Shown here: piece by piece, positions 1 to 12,097 of the stretch
Layout of the letters: each line of letters starts with the position of its first letter
How positions within the stretch are numbered: the first letter of the stretch is position 1
NCBI GenBank assembly: GCA_016617855.1
Contig: JAECUM010000866.1
Location: 1 to 64,000, forward strand
Direction: 5' to 3'
DNA length: 64,000 bases
Origin: Megalonaias nervosa
Taxonomy: Eukaryota > Mollusca > Bivalvia > Unionida > Unionidae
Program-made: the position numbers and the translations under genes
Notes under the pieces: generated by a model
Told to the model about the DNA's origin: nothing
Seen by the model: only the letters and a program-made list of their open reading frames with translations
The model's database searches: none

Positions 1-17
1 TATATATATATATATAT
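1..17. repeat. (TA)n microsatellite at window edge
   Basis: Pure TA dinucleotide run that opens the window and may continue to the left. Confidence 0.9.
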
Positions 18-834
18 GCATGTATAGGATTTTCCCCTTCTGCCATTTTCTTATTACATTGATAGACTTTCAAAAGCCTGTGATATACAATTCCAGTAAA
101 CGAACCAACTTTGTGACGCAATGAACCATTTGTAATTCCTCTGATGCTTTCATATCATTGATATATTTTACCTCTGGAATATCGCGGTGCAAAACACACG
201 GTATATACACCAACTTTCAAAAGTTTGAACTCTAATATTTCTATTAGCATGGCCTTTTTCCTACGTTCGTTTACATTTTTCTTATTTATAAAATTAATAT
301 CTATCAAATAACAAAGAGTGAAAGTTTGACTGACTTCCCCATTAAAATCGATACAACTGAATACAGGTTATGGGATTTTTAATGCTGGTTTACAATCAAA
401 GGCAGGTTCAGGAAGATTAAAAAATATGATCGGTTTCTAAATTTCAACGTGACTGTATAAAAGAAATTTGGAAATAAGGAATGACATGTATTTGCGCAAA
501 AGTTGAAACTGATATGGCATTAAATTACAGGAAAATTTTATTTGGAAAATAAATTTTAAACAAGAGTAATGATATTCTCCTTAATCACTCTTTTTGCAAA
601 ATTTTATATTTATATAAAAAAATTAAATCTAGAAATTTGAGTCCAAGAGGATTGAGGAATTTATAAGATTTTATTATATAACTGAAAAACATGTTGTTTA
701 TATACGGGATCAGAAAGCTGATTTTAAGAATCAATGAAGAGAATGGAAACCATTAATGGTCAGTGAATAAGTTTTGATTAATAGAGGTATCAAGTCATAA
801 AAAATGATGTAATATAAATTTGCAATGTTACAAG
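18..834. other. AT-rich stretch, no gene seen
   Basis: Low-complexity AT-rich DNA. No open frame resembles a protein I recognise, and I see no RNA gene or repeat structure. Confidence 0.6.
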
Positions 835-1773
835 TGTTACGTATATGTAATTTAATTACTTGTGTGTTAGTTTTAAAATTCTTTTTGATTTTATTTTTAT
901 GATAACTTTATTCACTGGAGTTGACATTGCTTTTTTATAGAAAATTCAGTTCAGTTCTTTTTAGCCTGATTAAAACGCAGTAGTGTTGCTACATTGTATT
1001 TTTAGCTGACCTAGTTCCTGACCTTGATTCAGAATTTGTAAACACAGAGTGAAAATCATTGGTCGTAATCAAGGTCATTCTTGGCTTGCGTCAGCTCTAT
1101 TGTAAACAACCTTTCTTATTTTTTTAATTATTGAATCTTATCGTAAGATTCCTTCAGTACTATCGAACCTGTAAATAGCCTACGTGCTAATTGACATATT
1201 ATTTTACTGCGTTGTTCGGACTAAGTGATCACGTGACCCATCACGGGGTCTAAACTGCGTTTTAGTTAAGGGTTAAAACAGCTATTTTATAGTGAAATAG
1301 TCAGTCGTAGTTTACACCTTCAGAGCTCAAGGTGTTTTTAATGTTGATGCCAGTTTGATTTAAAATTCTTCTGTTTTTTGGATTTAATAATTTATATTCC
1401 CTGGAAAATACCAGTGATCATAAAAATTCTTGGACAAAGACATTTATTGGAAATTATTCGGAATTCTAAAGCCGGAATATTATTCATGATTCATAAAATT
1501 CAACAAGGAACTGTTGACACAACAACACAGGACATGATATAGAAGACGTCATCGCATTTCATATTGGAACTTCATCGGGATTCGAACTTTTTAGTGATAG
1601 GACTTATATTTTTTAATTCTAGGATTAAGTTTTGGATTAGATTCACAAACTGTAAGTCCTTTTTCATATTTTTACCTTGTTTTCTAGGGAAATAAATTAT
1701 TCTCTTAAAATTTACAAAGCTTGTTGGCTTCACTCTTTTCTTTGTTACTTTGTACGAGCCTAGACACGTAACA
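835..1773 (+). mobile_element. Solo LTR of a gypsy-type retrotransposon
   Basis: The segment starts TGTTACGT and ends ACGTAACA, the inverted TG...CA ends expected of an LTR. It is closely similar along its length to the LTRs at 2982 and 5952. It is flanked by the 4-bp direct repeat CAAG (831-834 and 1774-1777), a target duplication, and has no internal region. This is the usual product of LTR-LTR recombination. It is somewhat longer than the 912-bp LTR at 2982. Confidence 0.9.
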
Positions 1774-2981
1774 CAAGTAGGATAGCATTACTACTCTGTT
1801 TCTGACTTTCGTCTTCTAACTTTTTTCAAGTTTCCCTTCCTAAGTTTTCCACATTTTGTTAAGCTCAAGAATATATTTTTGTCAGTCTACTCAATTGAAT
1901 GTTCGCTTTCTGTATCATGAATATTCTTGAAGCATATATTTTGAAAATAGATATGTCAGTGTTGCTAATTGTAGATAATTACCAGTTATTGTAAAGTGAT
2001 GAGTTCCAGGCACCATAACCTTAGCGTCATTCCCCGTCTGGGGCAATAAAATAAATTTAAAAATCAACGTTGGATGCTCATAAAAATACAAATAGAGGAA
2101 TAAACTCTTAAGATATTACAAACAAATAACGGCAAGTTCTATTTGTCAAATTTGTTGGTTCTAAAATCACCAAAGCATATTTTAATACAAAAATCAACGG
2201 CTTTCAGAATCTCATTAACAAAAGGCATTGCTGGCTTTCTCCGAAACAAAATGATGATTGGTGATCATCATGCTCAACAAATAACGATTTAAAGTGAGTC
2301 AAGATCAATATCAATTCAATGTACCTAAAATACCGAATGATATCGCGGCGCCCAGTGAACTTATATGTCAGCTATAAGTATATACTCTTCAGAATTAAAA
2401 ATACAGGTGCTCATTAAACCTTATGGACTGAATATGTCACGAAAATATGGAAGAAACATCAAACTATCATTACAACTGTCACTTTTATCGACACAACCTT
2501 TGGATTTTCAGCGCGCTCCTGCATAAGTATCTAAATCGATGCTTTCATTGTGTAAAAGACCTAATTATATTTGAAAATATATGTCATTTTCAATTACAAT
2601 TATACGGAAAACCATTGTATCGTTTCAATATTCCTTTTTATACATAATGTGCTATGTACACTCTATGCTTTACTACACATTATGCAGGGCATTGAAAAAT
2701 AAACGTAGCGTGAGGACCACATAGTTCGAATCTCTACGAAGCCTGCAGTAAAATCACTTGGCATTATATAGACATATAGGAATTTAATTATGCGACCTAT
2801 CATAATGTACAGTGATGGCGTACTAAAAAATCTTTAAAGAAAACTATCTGTCACAAAAATCGCAGGTAACAGACGAACGTGCAAACTGAAATCACGTCCA
2901 TGTTAATGAATGAAATCAAGTGCGGGCGCTGATTCGATTTTGTTTCGTACGTTTGTGATAATGTTTACGACCAATATATAC
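1774..2981. other. Spacer between two LTR insertions
   Basis: AT-rich DNA without a recognisable gene. A short open frame near 2447-2647 has no recognisable features and is probably chance. Confidence 0.5.
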
Positions 2982-3893
2982 TGTTACGTATATGTAATTT
3001 AATTGCTTGTGTGTTAGTTTTAGATTCTCTTTAATTTAATTTTTATTTCATTACATGTTATTGTAATAACTTTATTCACTGGATTTGAGATTTTTCTAGA
3101 AAAATTCAGTTCAGTTCTAGTAAATAACAGTGTTGCTTCACTATATTTTTAGCTAACCTAGTTACTGACCTTGGTTAAAAATTTGGTAAACACAGAGTGA
3201 AAATCATTTGTCGTAATCAAGGTCATGCTTGGCCTGCGTGTTAGCTGAATGAACAACGCGTTATTTTTAAATTCATTTCCAGTGTGGGAATCATTGGCTT
3301 TCTGGCTAAGGTTATACTAGAGTACGTGATAATTGAGATATTTTTTACTGCGCTGTTCGGACAAAATGATCACGTGGTCTGTTCTGCGTCTCAGTTAAGG
3401 GTTAAAACTTAGTTCATAGTGATTTTATAGTCAGTTGTAAATCATACCTTCAAGCTGAAAGGTATTCTTGTTGTTGCCATTTGAATTGAGTTTTCTTTAT
3501 TTAAAATAATTTAATTTATTCACCCTGGAAAATACTCTTCTGCATCGAAATTCTTGGACAAAGACATTTACTAAAAATTATTCTGAATTCTAAAGCAGGA
3601 ATTATATTCTTGGTGACTCAACAAGGAACTGTTGACACATCAGCACAAAACTGGTTATAGAGGACGTCATCGTCTTCCATCTTGGAATTTCATCGAGATT
3701 CAATTAGAACTTTTTAGTGATAGGACTTATATTTTTAAATTCTAGGATTAATTTTGGATTATATTCACAAACCAAAAGTCCTTTTCATATTTTTACCTTG
3801 TTTTCTAGGGAAATAAATTATTTTGTTAAATTTACAAAGCTCGTTGGCTTCACTCTTTTCTTTGTTACTTTGTACGAGTCTAGTCACGTAACA
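2982..3893 (+). repeat. 5' LTR
   Basis: A 912-bp LTR bounded by TGTTACGT and ACGTAACA. Near its 3' end it contains an AATAAA within 'gggaaataaatta', a possible polyadenylation signal that is also present in the other LTR copies. Confidence 0.88.
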
Positions 3894-3900
3894 AAGAAAA

Positions 3901-3921
3901 TTGGGGTTCTCGTCCTTGGGA
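3901..3921 (+). other. Primer-binding-site-like sequence
   Basis: Eight bases after the 5' LTR lies TTGGGGTTCTCGTCCTTGGG, which resembles the tRNA-Pro type primer site of retroelements with a few mismatches. The relic at 7301-10002 has a comparable GGCTCGT...CGGGA stretch beside its LTR end (9898-9918). The position is right, but the match is imperfect. Confidence 0.4.
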
Positions 3922-3982
3922 TATATGAATTTTGGCTAAAATATTTCAGAAAATTGTTTTTTGAAATTTAAATTTCCCTAGT

Positions 3983-4344
3983 GCGTCAACAAGATTTCCA
4001 GAGGCAATTCGTTTGAGGAATATTAAAACAAAAACCATAGTAAAAGCTTTGATACAGTTTTTTTTACTCAATTTGGCCTTCCCAAATCTGTCCAATCTGG
4101 TCAAAGGTCAAATTTTATGTCTGGAATTTTCCAGCTAGTTATGCTTGAATTTGGCACTCAGCAATTCAAGTCAAAAGTGAAATTATGGTTTCACAGAACT
4201 TCAGTTGAGAGTACTTTTGAGTTCTGTAATAGAGTTCATTCTCTCTTGCTCATTCTTCAAAATTTTCTTCAAATTAGGTATTACGGCCCTTACAAAGTTA
4301 AGAAGAAAATGACTGAGTTTAATTATATTGGTACTCTGATCTAA
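3983..4344 (+). pseudogene. Integrase remnant of gypsy element
   Basis: Fragment of a retroviral-type DDE integrase, which joins retroelement cDNA to host DNA. The core reads GLPKSVQS...SNFMSGIFQ around 4075-4131. The aspartate expected after VQS in this family is a glycine here, so a catalytic residue appears lost. A run of eight T near 4058-4065 breaks the frame. The second half (4117-4344) is open and ends with GPYKVKKKMTEFNYI, typical of the C-terminal GPY/F module. The middle of the core is missing. Its position upstream of RT is the notable point. Confidence 0.75.
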
Positions 4345-4484
4345 ATAAATTAATGGAATACCAGTATATTGAGAGAGATAGAAGGTAATTTAGTTGTACC
4401 TGTCCCACTCACTGAGGATTAAGTGAAGGAATTCAACTGGACTCTACTGATTTTGGAGCGACAAATCTTCGGAATTCGGAAATT

Positions 4485-5817
4485 ATGAAAAATCTGGACC
4501 AGAAACTTTTACATTTGCAACAACAAGAAAGGAATGAACTTAAGCAGTTATTATTTGAATATGAGCACTTATTTCCAGATGTTCCTACGAGGACAAACAA
4601 AATTTTTCATGACGATGAAATTGTGAATTCTAAACCTGTGAAACGACACCCACACAGGATGAATCCTCTCAAACAGGAATATCCGAAAAAGAAAATTCAA
4701 TATTTACTGGAGAATGATTTCATAGAGCCCAGTAAAAGTGACTGGAGTTCACCATGTATAATTGTTCCTAAACCAGATAAAACTTTCCGTATGTGCACTG
4801 ATTATAGGAAGGTGAACAGTGTGACAAAAACAGATTCATTTCCGTTACCAAGAATCGATGACTGTATTGATAAAATTGGAAATACCAAGTATGTCACGAA
4901 ATTTGACCTTCTGAAAGGATTTTGGCAAATTCCACTAACGGAAAGGGCAAAGGAAATTTCGGCATTCGTGACTCCAGATGGACTCTATCAATATGATGGG
5001 TTCGCCAAGTACTTTTCAACGTTTGATGAATATGAATACTTCTGGTCTAGATAATTGTGATGCTTACATTGATGATGTCATCATCTACAACGACACCAGG
5101 AAAGAACATCTAGCAACAATTCGGAAATTCTTTGAAAGACTCACTGACGCAAGTTTGACAATCAGTTTATCTAAAAGTGAGTTCTGCCGTGCTTGTGTGA
5201 CATTTCTAGGACATATTGTAAGATATGGACAAGTTAAACCTATAGATGCTAAGGTGAAGGCTATCTCTGAATTCCCTGTGCCTATTAGTAAAAAGCGGCT
5301 GATGCGATTTTTGGGTATGGCTGGATACTATCGGAAATTGTGTTCTAATTTTTCTAATATTGCTGAACCCCTGACAAATTTGTTGAGCAAGAAAAATAAG
5401 TTTCTTTGGACTGAAAAATGTCAGGAGGCTTTTGACAAGTTAAAGGCCATACTTAAAAGTACGCCTGTTCTTACAGCTCCAAATTTCCGTCAACCATTTA
5501 AACTGTCTGTTGATGCAAGTGATGTTGGGGTTGGAGCGGTATTGATTCAAGAAGATAGAAATGGTGTTGATCATCCAGTGTGCTATTTCTCTAAGAAAAT
5601 AATTTCGGCATTACAACATTTTGAAATTTATATTAGTCCAGCTCCTTCTCCGGTTGTTGTGTTTAGTGATCAAAACCCCCTTACTTTCATCGACAAGATG
5701 AAAAATAAAAATCAAAGATTATTAAGGTGGAGTTCGTTGTTACAGGAATATAATCTTGACATCTGGCACATCAAGGGAAAAGACAATTTAATTGCAGATG
5801 CACTTTCCCGTGTATAG
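4485..5817 (+). pseudogene. pol: Gypsy reverse transcriptase-RNase H (pol), frameshifted
   Basis: This copies retroelement RNA into DNA. The first frame (4485-5054) carries the palm sequences TDYRKVNSVTKTDSFPLPRI and KFDLLKGFWQIPL. The second frame (4978-5817) carries the catalytic YIDDVIIY, a thumb/connection with FLGMAGYYRK, and RNase H with SVDASDVGVGAVL. It ends ALSRV, the usual end of the RNase H domain. The frames join near 5000-5010, where a short stretch just before the FQRLMN segment is deleted. RNase H has also lost a segment in the middle, at SKKIIS/ALQHF. The two open frames are long, so decay is fairly recent. Confidence 0.92.
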
Positions 5818-5942
5818 AAATATTATTTCATGTACACTTTGTATAAGTCATAAGAGTTCTTCTTATGTATTGTTTTTTACCTTATGAATAATTAACATAT
5901 GGTAAAAAGAAAGCTTTATTATATACATCTTTCTTTTTCTTT

Positions 5943-5951
5943 GGGGGGAAG
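5943..5951 (+). other. Polypurine tract
   Basis: GGGGGGAAG lies directly before the 3' LTR, the position where plus-strand DNA synthesis is primed in LTR elements. Confidence 0.75.
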
Positions 5952-6447
5952 TGTTACGTATATGTAATTTAATTGCTTGTGTGTTAGTTTTAAATTCTCT
6001 TTAATTTAATTTTTATTTCATTACATGTTATTGTAATAACTTTATTCACTGGATTTGAGATTTTTCTAGAAAAATTCAGTTCAGTTCGAAATTCTTGGAC
6101 AAAGACATTTACTGAAAATTATTCGGAATTCTAAAGCAGGAATTAAATTCTTGGTGACTCAACAAGGAACTGTTGACACATCAGCACAAAACTGGTTATA
6201 GAGGACGTCATCGCCTTCCATCTTGGAGCTTCATCGAGATTCGAACTTGGATTCAATTAGAACGTTTTAGTGATAGGACTTATATTTTTAAATTCTAGGA
6301 TTAATTTTGGATTATATTCACAAACCGTAAGTCATTTTTCACATTTTTACCTTGTTTTCTAGGGAAATAAATTATATTGTTAAATTTACAAAGCTTGCTG
6401 GCTTCACTCTTTTCTTTGTTACTTTGTACGAGTCTAGTCACGTAACA
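5952..6447 (+). repeat. 3' LTR with internal deletion
   Basis: Same ends as the 5' LTR but only 496 bp. About 430 bp, corresponding to roughly 3116-3546 of the 5' LTR, are absent at a junction reading CAGTTC/GAAATTC. It also has a short extra segment (about 6244-6262) not found at that place in the 5' LTR. Confidence 0.88.
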
Positions 6448-7300
6448 ATACCTAATGCAATGCACAGTCAGACAAACATTCGCACACGGTGTGTTAGGTT
6501 TAGTGACTGATTGGTGTTGACGAGGAAGAACATGATATATAATGTATGTTTTGATAAATAAACCAATCAACAACAATCGGATAAGCGTGAACATATGATT
6601 TTAATACATAATGAACATTTATTTTTGGAAAACAAGGACATAGAAAACCCGAGAAACGATGCAATTCTTTTAAAAGTTTACACGAAGTGTCAAGCGATTT
6701 ATTCTAAATGAAACAAGAGAATTATAATAACGTTACAATGGCGCATGGATTTACATCATATACACTATTAACCTGAGCAATAGGGTTATAACTGTTTTCA
6801 GATAGTAATCTAATCAATTAAGATTTTTGTGCAAGACTCTTATATTTTGAAAATCTTCAACGGCCAGAATTTATCTTTTGTACCATGGAAGTAGTTTTGA
6901 TCTAAACTCATGTTGAGCGCGACGCTAACCACATAGACCCTAACGATCATGGTTTCACAAGCGAAGTGAACTGCACTGATGAACTAGGCAAAGTAATAAA
7001 TGGATACAACCTTTGCCAAAAACAAGGAATGATGATGTAAATTTAAATAAACACACAAAAGAATAAGCAAACATTACGTAATTTACATCATTTTAAACAA
7101 AACAGATGCGACAAGGAAATATTTCTATTTAAATTGCTTTCATTTTGTGAACACATCTTGACATAATGTCTAATACGAACAGTGTCAGTCATAATTGTTT
7201 GACGGATGCAATTTTGGAAACAGTGTTAACAAGTACTCTTGGTAATTTAGAAAGAAAACAAATAGCAGGTATAAATAAATTGTTCTACTATAGGTTATAT
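6448..7300. other. Spacer, no gene seen
   Basis: AT-rich DNA between two retrotransposons. Nothing recognisable on either strand. Confidence 0.5.
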
Positions 7301-7383
7301 TGTTACGACCCTATGGTCTCAAACTAAGTAAAAGAAAAGTGCGAGAACCAACACGTTTTTGTAAAATTAAACAAATAATTTAC
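7301..7383 (-). repeat. 3' LTR end of gypsy relic
   Basis: Begins TGTTACGACCCTATGGTC on the plus strand. From 7311 it matches 9931-10002 (TATGGTCT.AAACTAAGTAA). In the minus direction it reads like the 3' part of the LTRs at 835-6447 (GTTGG..., CTCTTTTCT.TTACTT), so it belongs to a related family. The LTR may extend to about 7650. Confidence 0.6.
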
Positions 7384-7560
7384 AAAGTTAAAATTTAAAA
7401 AGTTCTGTCACAAATCCAAATGTATAAAGTTCCAATTAAATTCCAATATTGAATGAGTTGATGTGCCTGTGGTAATATGCCAATGGCCTGAAGTTTGATG
7501 ATGTGCTAAGTCTTCTGATATATCACAAGAATATTTCCAAAATGTCCTTGTGTGAATTCA

Positions 7561-7962
7561 CTATAATTCCAAATTAATGTTTCTCTCCAAGAATATTATT
7601 GATGAATACTTTCTATTTCCAGTGAAAAATAATTTGATAGTTTGATAGCTCACGGACCACTCATCATCTGGTGGTCTCCATTTTCTTATAAGGACCACAT
7701 TTTTAGCAAAATAACAAACAGGTACTTGTGTGGCTTCAGTTTCGCTAATAGACCTCCGAAACAAACAGGAGATCATGATCTTGTTCCTGTTCGACAATGA
7801 GTGATTGTCCTTTGTCGACCTGATTAGAATAAAGAGAATGAGTAGTAGAAAATCACTGTGATCAATACCTCTTGATTGATCCATACCAGGAGCAAAAGTG
7901 ACCCCATCAAAAGACTGACCAACAAGTGTGTCAGCTAAAGGAATAATTCCGGTCAACATCAT
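7561..7962 (-). pseudogene. Integrase N-terminal region of gypsy relic
   Basis: Open frame of 133 codons. Its later part, with ISETEATQVPVCYFAKNVV then LIRKWRPPDDEWSV, reads like the region before the zinc-binding HHCC domain in gypsy integrases. The family then continues with histidine and cysteine motifs, which are missing because the LTR follows. The first 50 residues are hard to align. It lies directly after the protease. Confidence 0.55.
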
Positions 7963-7984
7963 TCTGAAGCTTTAGTTTTCATAG

Positions 7985-8290
7985 CTCAAGTAACTGCACA
8001 ACGCACAAGCTGGGTATAAATCAGGGATTTCAGTTACAAGAGGATTAACCATAACCTTATACTCTCGATGGGTAAATACGTCACTATTCCGACTGTCACG
8101 GATCTAAGACCAAGTCTGATGACAAATTACACAACGGAAAAGAACATTCACAGAAACCCTGAATAAGAACGCTCTCATTAGACGAAGACTTCTCAGAAAA
8201 AGGCGAAGTACCTGTTAATAAAGACTCTGAGAAGCTCCTGTGTCCCTTAAAATTTTAATAGGGGTAGGATTTTCAGAATCACTAATAATC
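7985..8290 (-). pseudogene. Aspartic protease of gypsy relic
   Basis: Retropepsin-type protease that processes the polyprotein. The catalytic motif is visible as PIKILRDTGASQSL at about 8226-8266 (minus). One base is lost directly after it, and the frame then continues as LTGTSPFSEKSSSNESVLIQ. A tail with NPLVTEIPDLYPAC, about 8011-8055, follows after further breaks. It lies between gag and integrase. Confidence 0.65.
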
Positions 8291-8377
8291 ACCTATCGAC
8301 ATGAATGGCTTATAATTCTCCATAATAAAATCAGACAAATGTATTTCTTTCAATACATTATCGTGACCCTGACCTCT

Positions 8378-9775
8378 TAGAAATAAAAGCATTTGGAATA
8401 AATGTCTTTATTCTGTTGCTTATTTTTCAGTCTGTAGCAATCAGAAATGATGTGCCCTTTCTTCTTGCAATAAGTGCACGTAGGAAGAGATGAGGACTTC
8501 TCATCAGTCTTATCAGAAACTTGATTTCTGAAAGTTATGCCAGATTGAGATTTGGACGTGCTCGTATGAGACTGAAATAGATGTTTACCAAAAACTGCTA
8601 CATGGAAGATTTACTGACATAAGAAACTTTGTGAGTCAAAGAATAATTGTCAGCTGTAATAGCATCGTTTTCTAAAGTTTCGACCTTTTGCTCGTCAAAA
8701 TAGGACTTAACGTTACTGTAGAAGAAATTCTTGAACTCTTCAATTAATATGATTTGTCTGAGCAGCACCTATCAAATATTTTTTTCTTTTCCTCTTGCAA
8801 ATTCGACATGGGTCTGTCCAGTTTCTTTTTACAGTTCCTAAACCTTGTCGATATGCCTCAGGTACTAGTTCACAAGCCTTCAAGATACATTAGTTAACCA
8901 CATCATAATAAGCACCATGCTGTACTGACAGTGAAGTGTAGACTTCACGATCTTTGCCAAAAAGTACACTTTGCAAAAATAGAATACTATTGCTCTATTG
9001 TCCATTTCCAATTTTCAGCAAATTTTTTAAAATGAGGAAAGTAGTTACCTACTCCTATTCTTCAAAAGAGTATGCTAATATAATATTTCTGGTTACATCC
9101 AAGACAAAACTTATGTGTAAAGGGGGTCTGTGGGGTGAGGTGTTTTCCATTGCTAGCTTTAATTCTTTTCATCTAAATTGAAATTCACTTTCTTCCTTTC
9201 TTTTTCTCTTTGCATCTGAATTTTCATCTCTTCTTTTTCTCTCTGTATTTGTATTATCCTATCCTCTCTTTCCCTCCTCTTTCTGCAATTGCAATGTTAT
9301 TTTTCTCTTACCTCTATCTGCAACTGCAATTCTCTCTTTTCTTTTTCTAGATGTATTTGTCTCTCTCTCTTTCCTCTTTCTGTAACTGCAATTCTCATTC
9401 TTCTTTTGCAGCTGCATTGGTCTCTCTCTCTCTTTCCTCTTTCTCCAAGTCCATTTGTCCCTCTTCTGTCTCTTTCTGAAGCTGAAGCTTTTATAATTCT
9501 ATTTCCATCTTGTGTTTTAATTTCAAAGCTACTACTATCATGTCAGAACCATATAGAAACTTACTAGTCAAACCCAAAGCACTTTTATCCAATAAATTCT
9601 TTTTCACCAAATACTGGACCAAAATATTTTTTCTTGCTTCGTTAAAAAAGCCTTTGCCTCAGAGAGATCATATTGTCTGGTAAGCTGGAGTAATTCATTC
9701 TTTTTCAAGGACTCTAACTTTTCCTGGGTAGGATTTAAAATAAAGTTCTCCACTTAGATTACATTGCGGAAGCTT
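8378..9775 (-). pseudogene. gag: Gag relic with zinc knuckle
   Basis: Structural protein of the retroelement. Reading the minus strand, an N-terminal part (about 9650-9755) contains EKLESLKKNELLQLTRQYDL. Next is a charged stretch encoded by a pyrimidine-rich plus strand (9189-9490), which would be a Glu/Arg-rich helix. A capsid part follows with ACELVPEAYRQG (about 8844-8880), then a CCHC zinc knuckle CTYCKKKGHIISDC at 8434-8478. Many stops and shifts separate these pieces. The order and motifs fit gypsy gag well. Confidence 0.7.
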
Positions 9776-9930
9776 GTTAGTTTCACAACTGATTTCTCGT
9801 ATATGTGAAATAATACCTGGGACTTAGAAATGTCCAAAACACAGCGAATTCAAATTTAAAAAACAAACGTTTTCTGGAATAATCGAAAGAAATTTGTCCC
9901 GTACACGAGCCTCTGATTTTCGGTTATTTC

Positions 9931-10002
9931 TCTATGGTCTTAAACTAAGTAACAGAAAAGAGCGAAAACCAACGAATTTTGTAAAATTCAACAAATAATT
10001 TA
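9931..10002 (-). repeat. 5' LTR end of gypsy relic
   Basis: About 70 bp matching 7311-7383. Beyond 10002 the similarity stops, so the rest of this LTR is deleted or too diverged. Confidence 0.55.
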
Positions 10003-12097
10003 GTTCTCTAGAGACTGACTAGTCTACCGCAAGATGTTAAGGCAAGAATGCGTAATCCTTAGGTAAACTAGATTATATACCCTTCTACTTGATCTAGGTC
10101 GCAATTACCATTTTCTGAAAATACTCAGTCAATAGAAACTTCCTTTCTAGAAACTTCTAGGGTCAGAATCAATACTTATATAACATGTGTGCCATTGATA
10201 ATGATTTGAACATCTAGTCCACAATCATATAGAAATAGTTAGCTATGTATTCTGTTGTTTACAAAATAAATCAGTTTCACTAGTCATGAATACGGAGAAC
10301 TTGATTTGGGACAAGGTCAAGAACAAAATATGTATGTATATAACATATAATCATTAAGAAAAGCCATCAAATAATACAGATTATAAACATACATAACAAT
10401 ATCTTCGCTTTATATTTGTACACAGCAAGAAACTATATATATATATACTTGTTGATCAACCTCGATATATACTTGTTGATCACTCATTGTCTGCAGGGTT
10501 GAAAGTTATTATTGGTTTGTTTTAGACTTAGACGGCTCTTTCAATAAAATATTAGTTATATCAAGCCGCGGAAATGGAAGCATATGCCTCACTCATGAAC
10601 GCACAGAGACATCCGAGCCGATATACTGTACTGGTACTGAGCCAGCGACCCTTTGATTACGAGTTGAACTAACGCATCTACCAGCAAAACGACTGTAACA
10701 AGGATACGTTTTGAAGTACTTAACCAAAGGAGGTCAATTCCATCGGTACTGAAATATATCCACAGTTATGAGAAGATGGAACACCTCTTTTGTTATATAA
10801 AATCACTTCAGAAGCAGTCCTATTTCACATCAATCCCATGCCCAACTTAAGTTGTCATGACATACAAGATACAGACAAATGAATGATTCACCATCGATTC
10901 ATCGAGTAAAATGCAAGGTTTGACTCAGATTGAAATAATGCATAGGACCTATTAATCAATTTATGTCATTCATTATACACAAAACTATCGCTTAAAATAT
11001 ATTCCTTCCATTCAGGAAGACCTGCCTATTGACCTGAATTCGCTTGATTATTTTGCATGTATTCACAAAGGACCCTTCACAATGCTTGTGTCTACTCTAA
11101 TGTAGTACGCGCACGCACATGAAATAATTTTTGGTTCACTAATTTCGCTGAAGCACGTAAGAAATTATATTGGCACCATTGCAATTCACAGTGCAAACAT
11201 GCTAGTGTTGGAAAAGTTACATTTCTAAGTCAAATAATTCACCCAAAATGCAATCATTTCTAAATAAGAATATTTTACATAGTGATACCCAGCGTTTGCA
11301 GTGCAAAAGGCTTATTGTAGGTATATCTACAGTGAACAAATAATGCACAAGGAATCCAGCATTTGAAATAGCCATTTATTTTTTTAAAAAGGTTTTTAAT
11401 GAATTCACTAAGGATTCTCAAATTATCTCTTTCTTTTTGCTCAACAATGATTATTTCTTAAAATAGTAATGCACGTGGAGAGCGTACACCAAAGATGTAC
11501 CTATTGACAAACTGACTCGCATAGAAAATAATATAGTACGTTATTTCTCAAAATATGCTTGCAATAAACGTTTGGTATATAAATTGTCAGAAAAACAGAG
11601 ACAACAGTGATGTTTCAAATACTTGAGTGTCACATCATTTGAACGGATTACAAAATTACATGGACCAAAAAGCATCTAATGAAGAAATCAGTTTCCATAA
11701 ACTTTTGATGTCAATATTGTTTTAAGTTATTGAATTAAATTATAATATCTAACATTCAACATTTAAAGCTAACTTATTAATGTTAATATTTTTAAAAAAT
11801 ATCTCAATTCTAAACTATGAATTTACCCCGTGGATTTGCTACCTTGAATCTCTACACTTGTGACATGTCATATCTTACTCAGTCAAAATCCTTTTGTTCT
11901 TAAGTATGGATGATATATTATCCTTGTGCAATTAGTTTTATTTTAGATATTACTTTCAATATGATCAAATTGTTTACATCGATATCACTACAATATTACG
12001 TGTAAGACAAACATATCTTGTCTACCCTCAATATACAAAAATTATAAGCTATTAGAGAGACAGTTCCTTTGTGTTAATCGCATAATATTTGGGTTTT
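10003..12097. other. AT-rich spacer, no gene seen
   Basis: No coding pattern found. A TA run near 10435-10447 is followed by two copies of CGATATATACTTGTTGATCA-like sequence (about 10448-10486). I looked here for a left inverted terminal repeat of the Polinton that follows and saw none. Confidence 0.5.

Larger units (their letters stand above)
2982..6447 (+). mobile_element. Damaged gypsy retrotransposon with integrase before RT (Gmr1-like order)
   Basis: Two LTRs (2982-3893 and 5952-6447) enclose a short internal region. The 4-bp target duplication ATAC lies at 2978-2981 and 6448-6451. Inside are a primer-site-like sequence, an integrase remnant, then reverse transcriptase and RNase H, then a purine tract and the 3' LTR. 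Gag and protease are missing. Known Ty3/gypsy elements mostly place integrase after RNase H. Integrase first is the order reported for the Gmr1 group. The RNase H frame ends right before the 3' LTR, leaving no room for a downstream integrase. The copy is non-autonomous. Confidence 0.85.
7301..10002 (-). mobile_element. Relic of a second gypsy element, gag-protease-integrase order
   Basis: On the minus strand, in order, are an LTR end (9931-10002), a primer-like site, gag with a coiled-coil-like part and zinc knuckle, aspartic protease, the start of integrase, and an LTR end (7301). Integrase follows protease with no reverse transcriptase between them, matching the order seen at 2982-6447. The element is internally deleted (no RT or RNase H) and much more decayed than its neighbour. 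Confidence 0.75.

Noticed and set aside
3717..3971. 84-codon open frame in the 5' LTR
   Set aside because: It lies across the LTR end. The related 3' LTR and solo LTR do not keep the frame, so it is chance.
6301..6594. 97-codon minus-strand frame
   Set aside because: It overlaps the 3' LTR end and flank and shows no protein features.
9289..9567. 92-codon plus-strand frame rich in Ser and Leu
   Set aside because: Antisense of the gag coiled-coil region, produced by the pyrimidine-rich strand.
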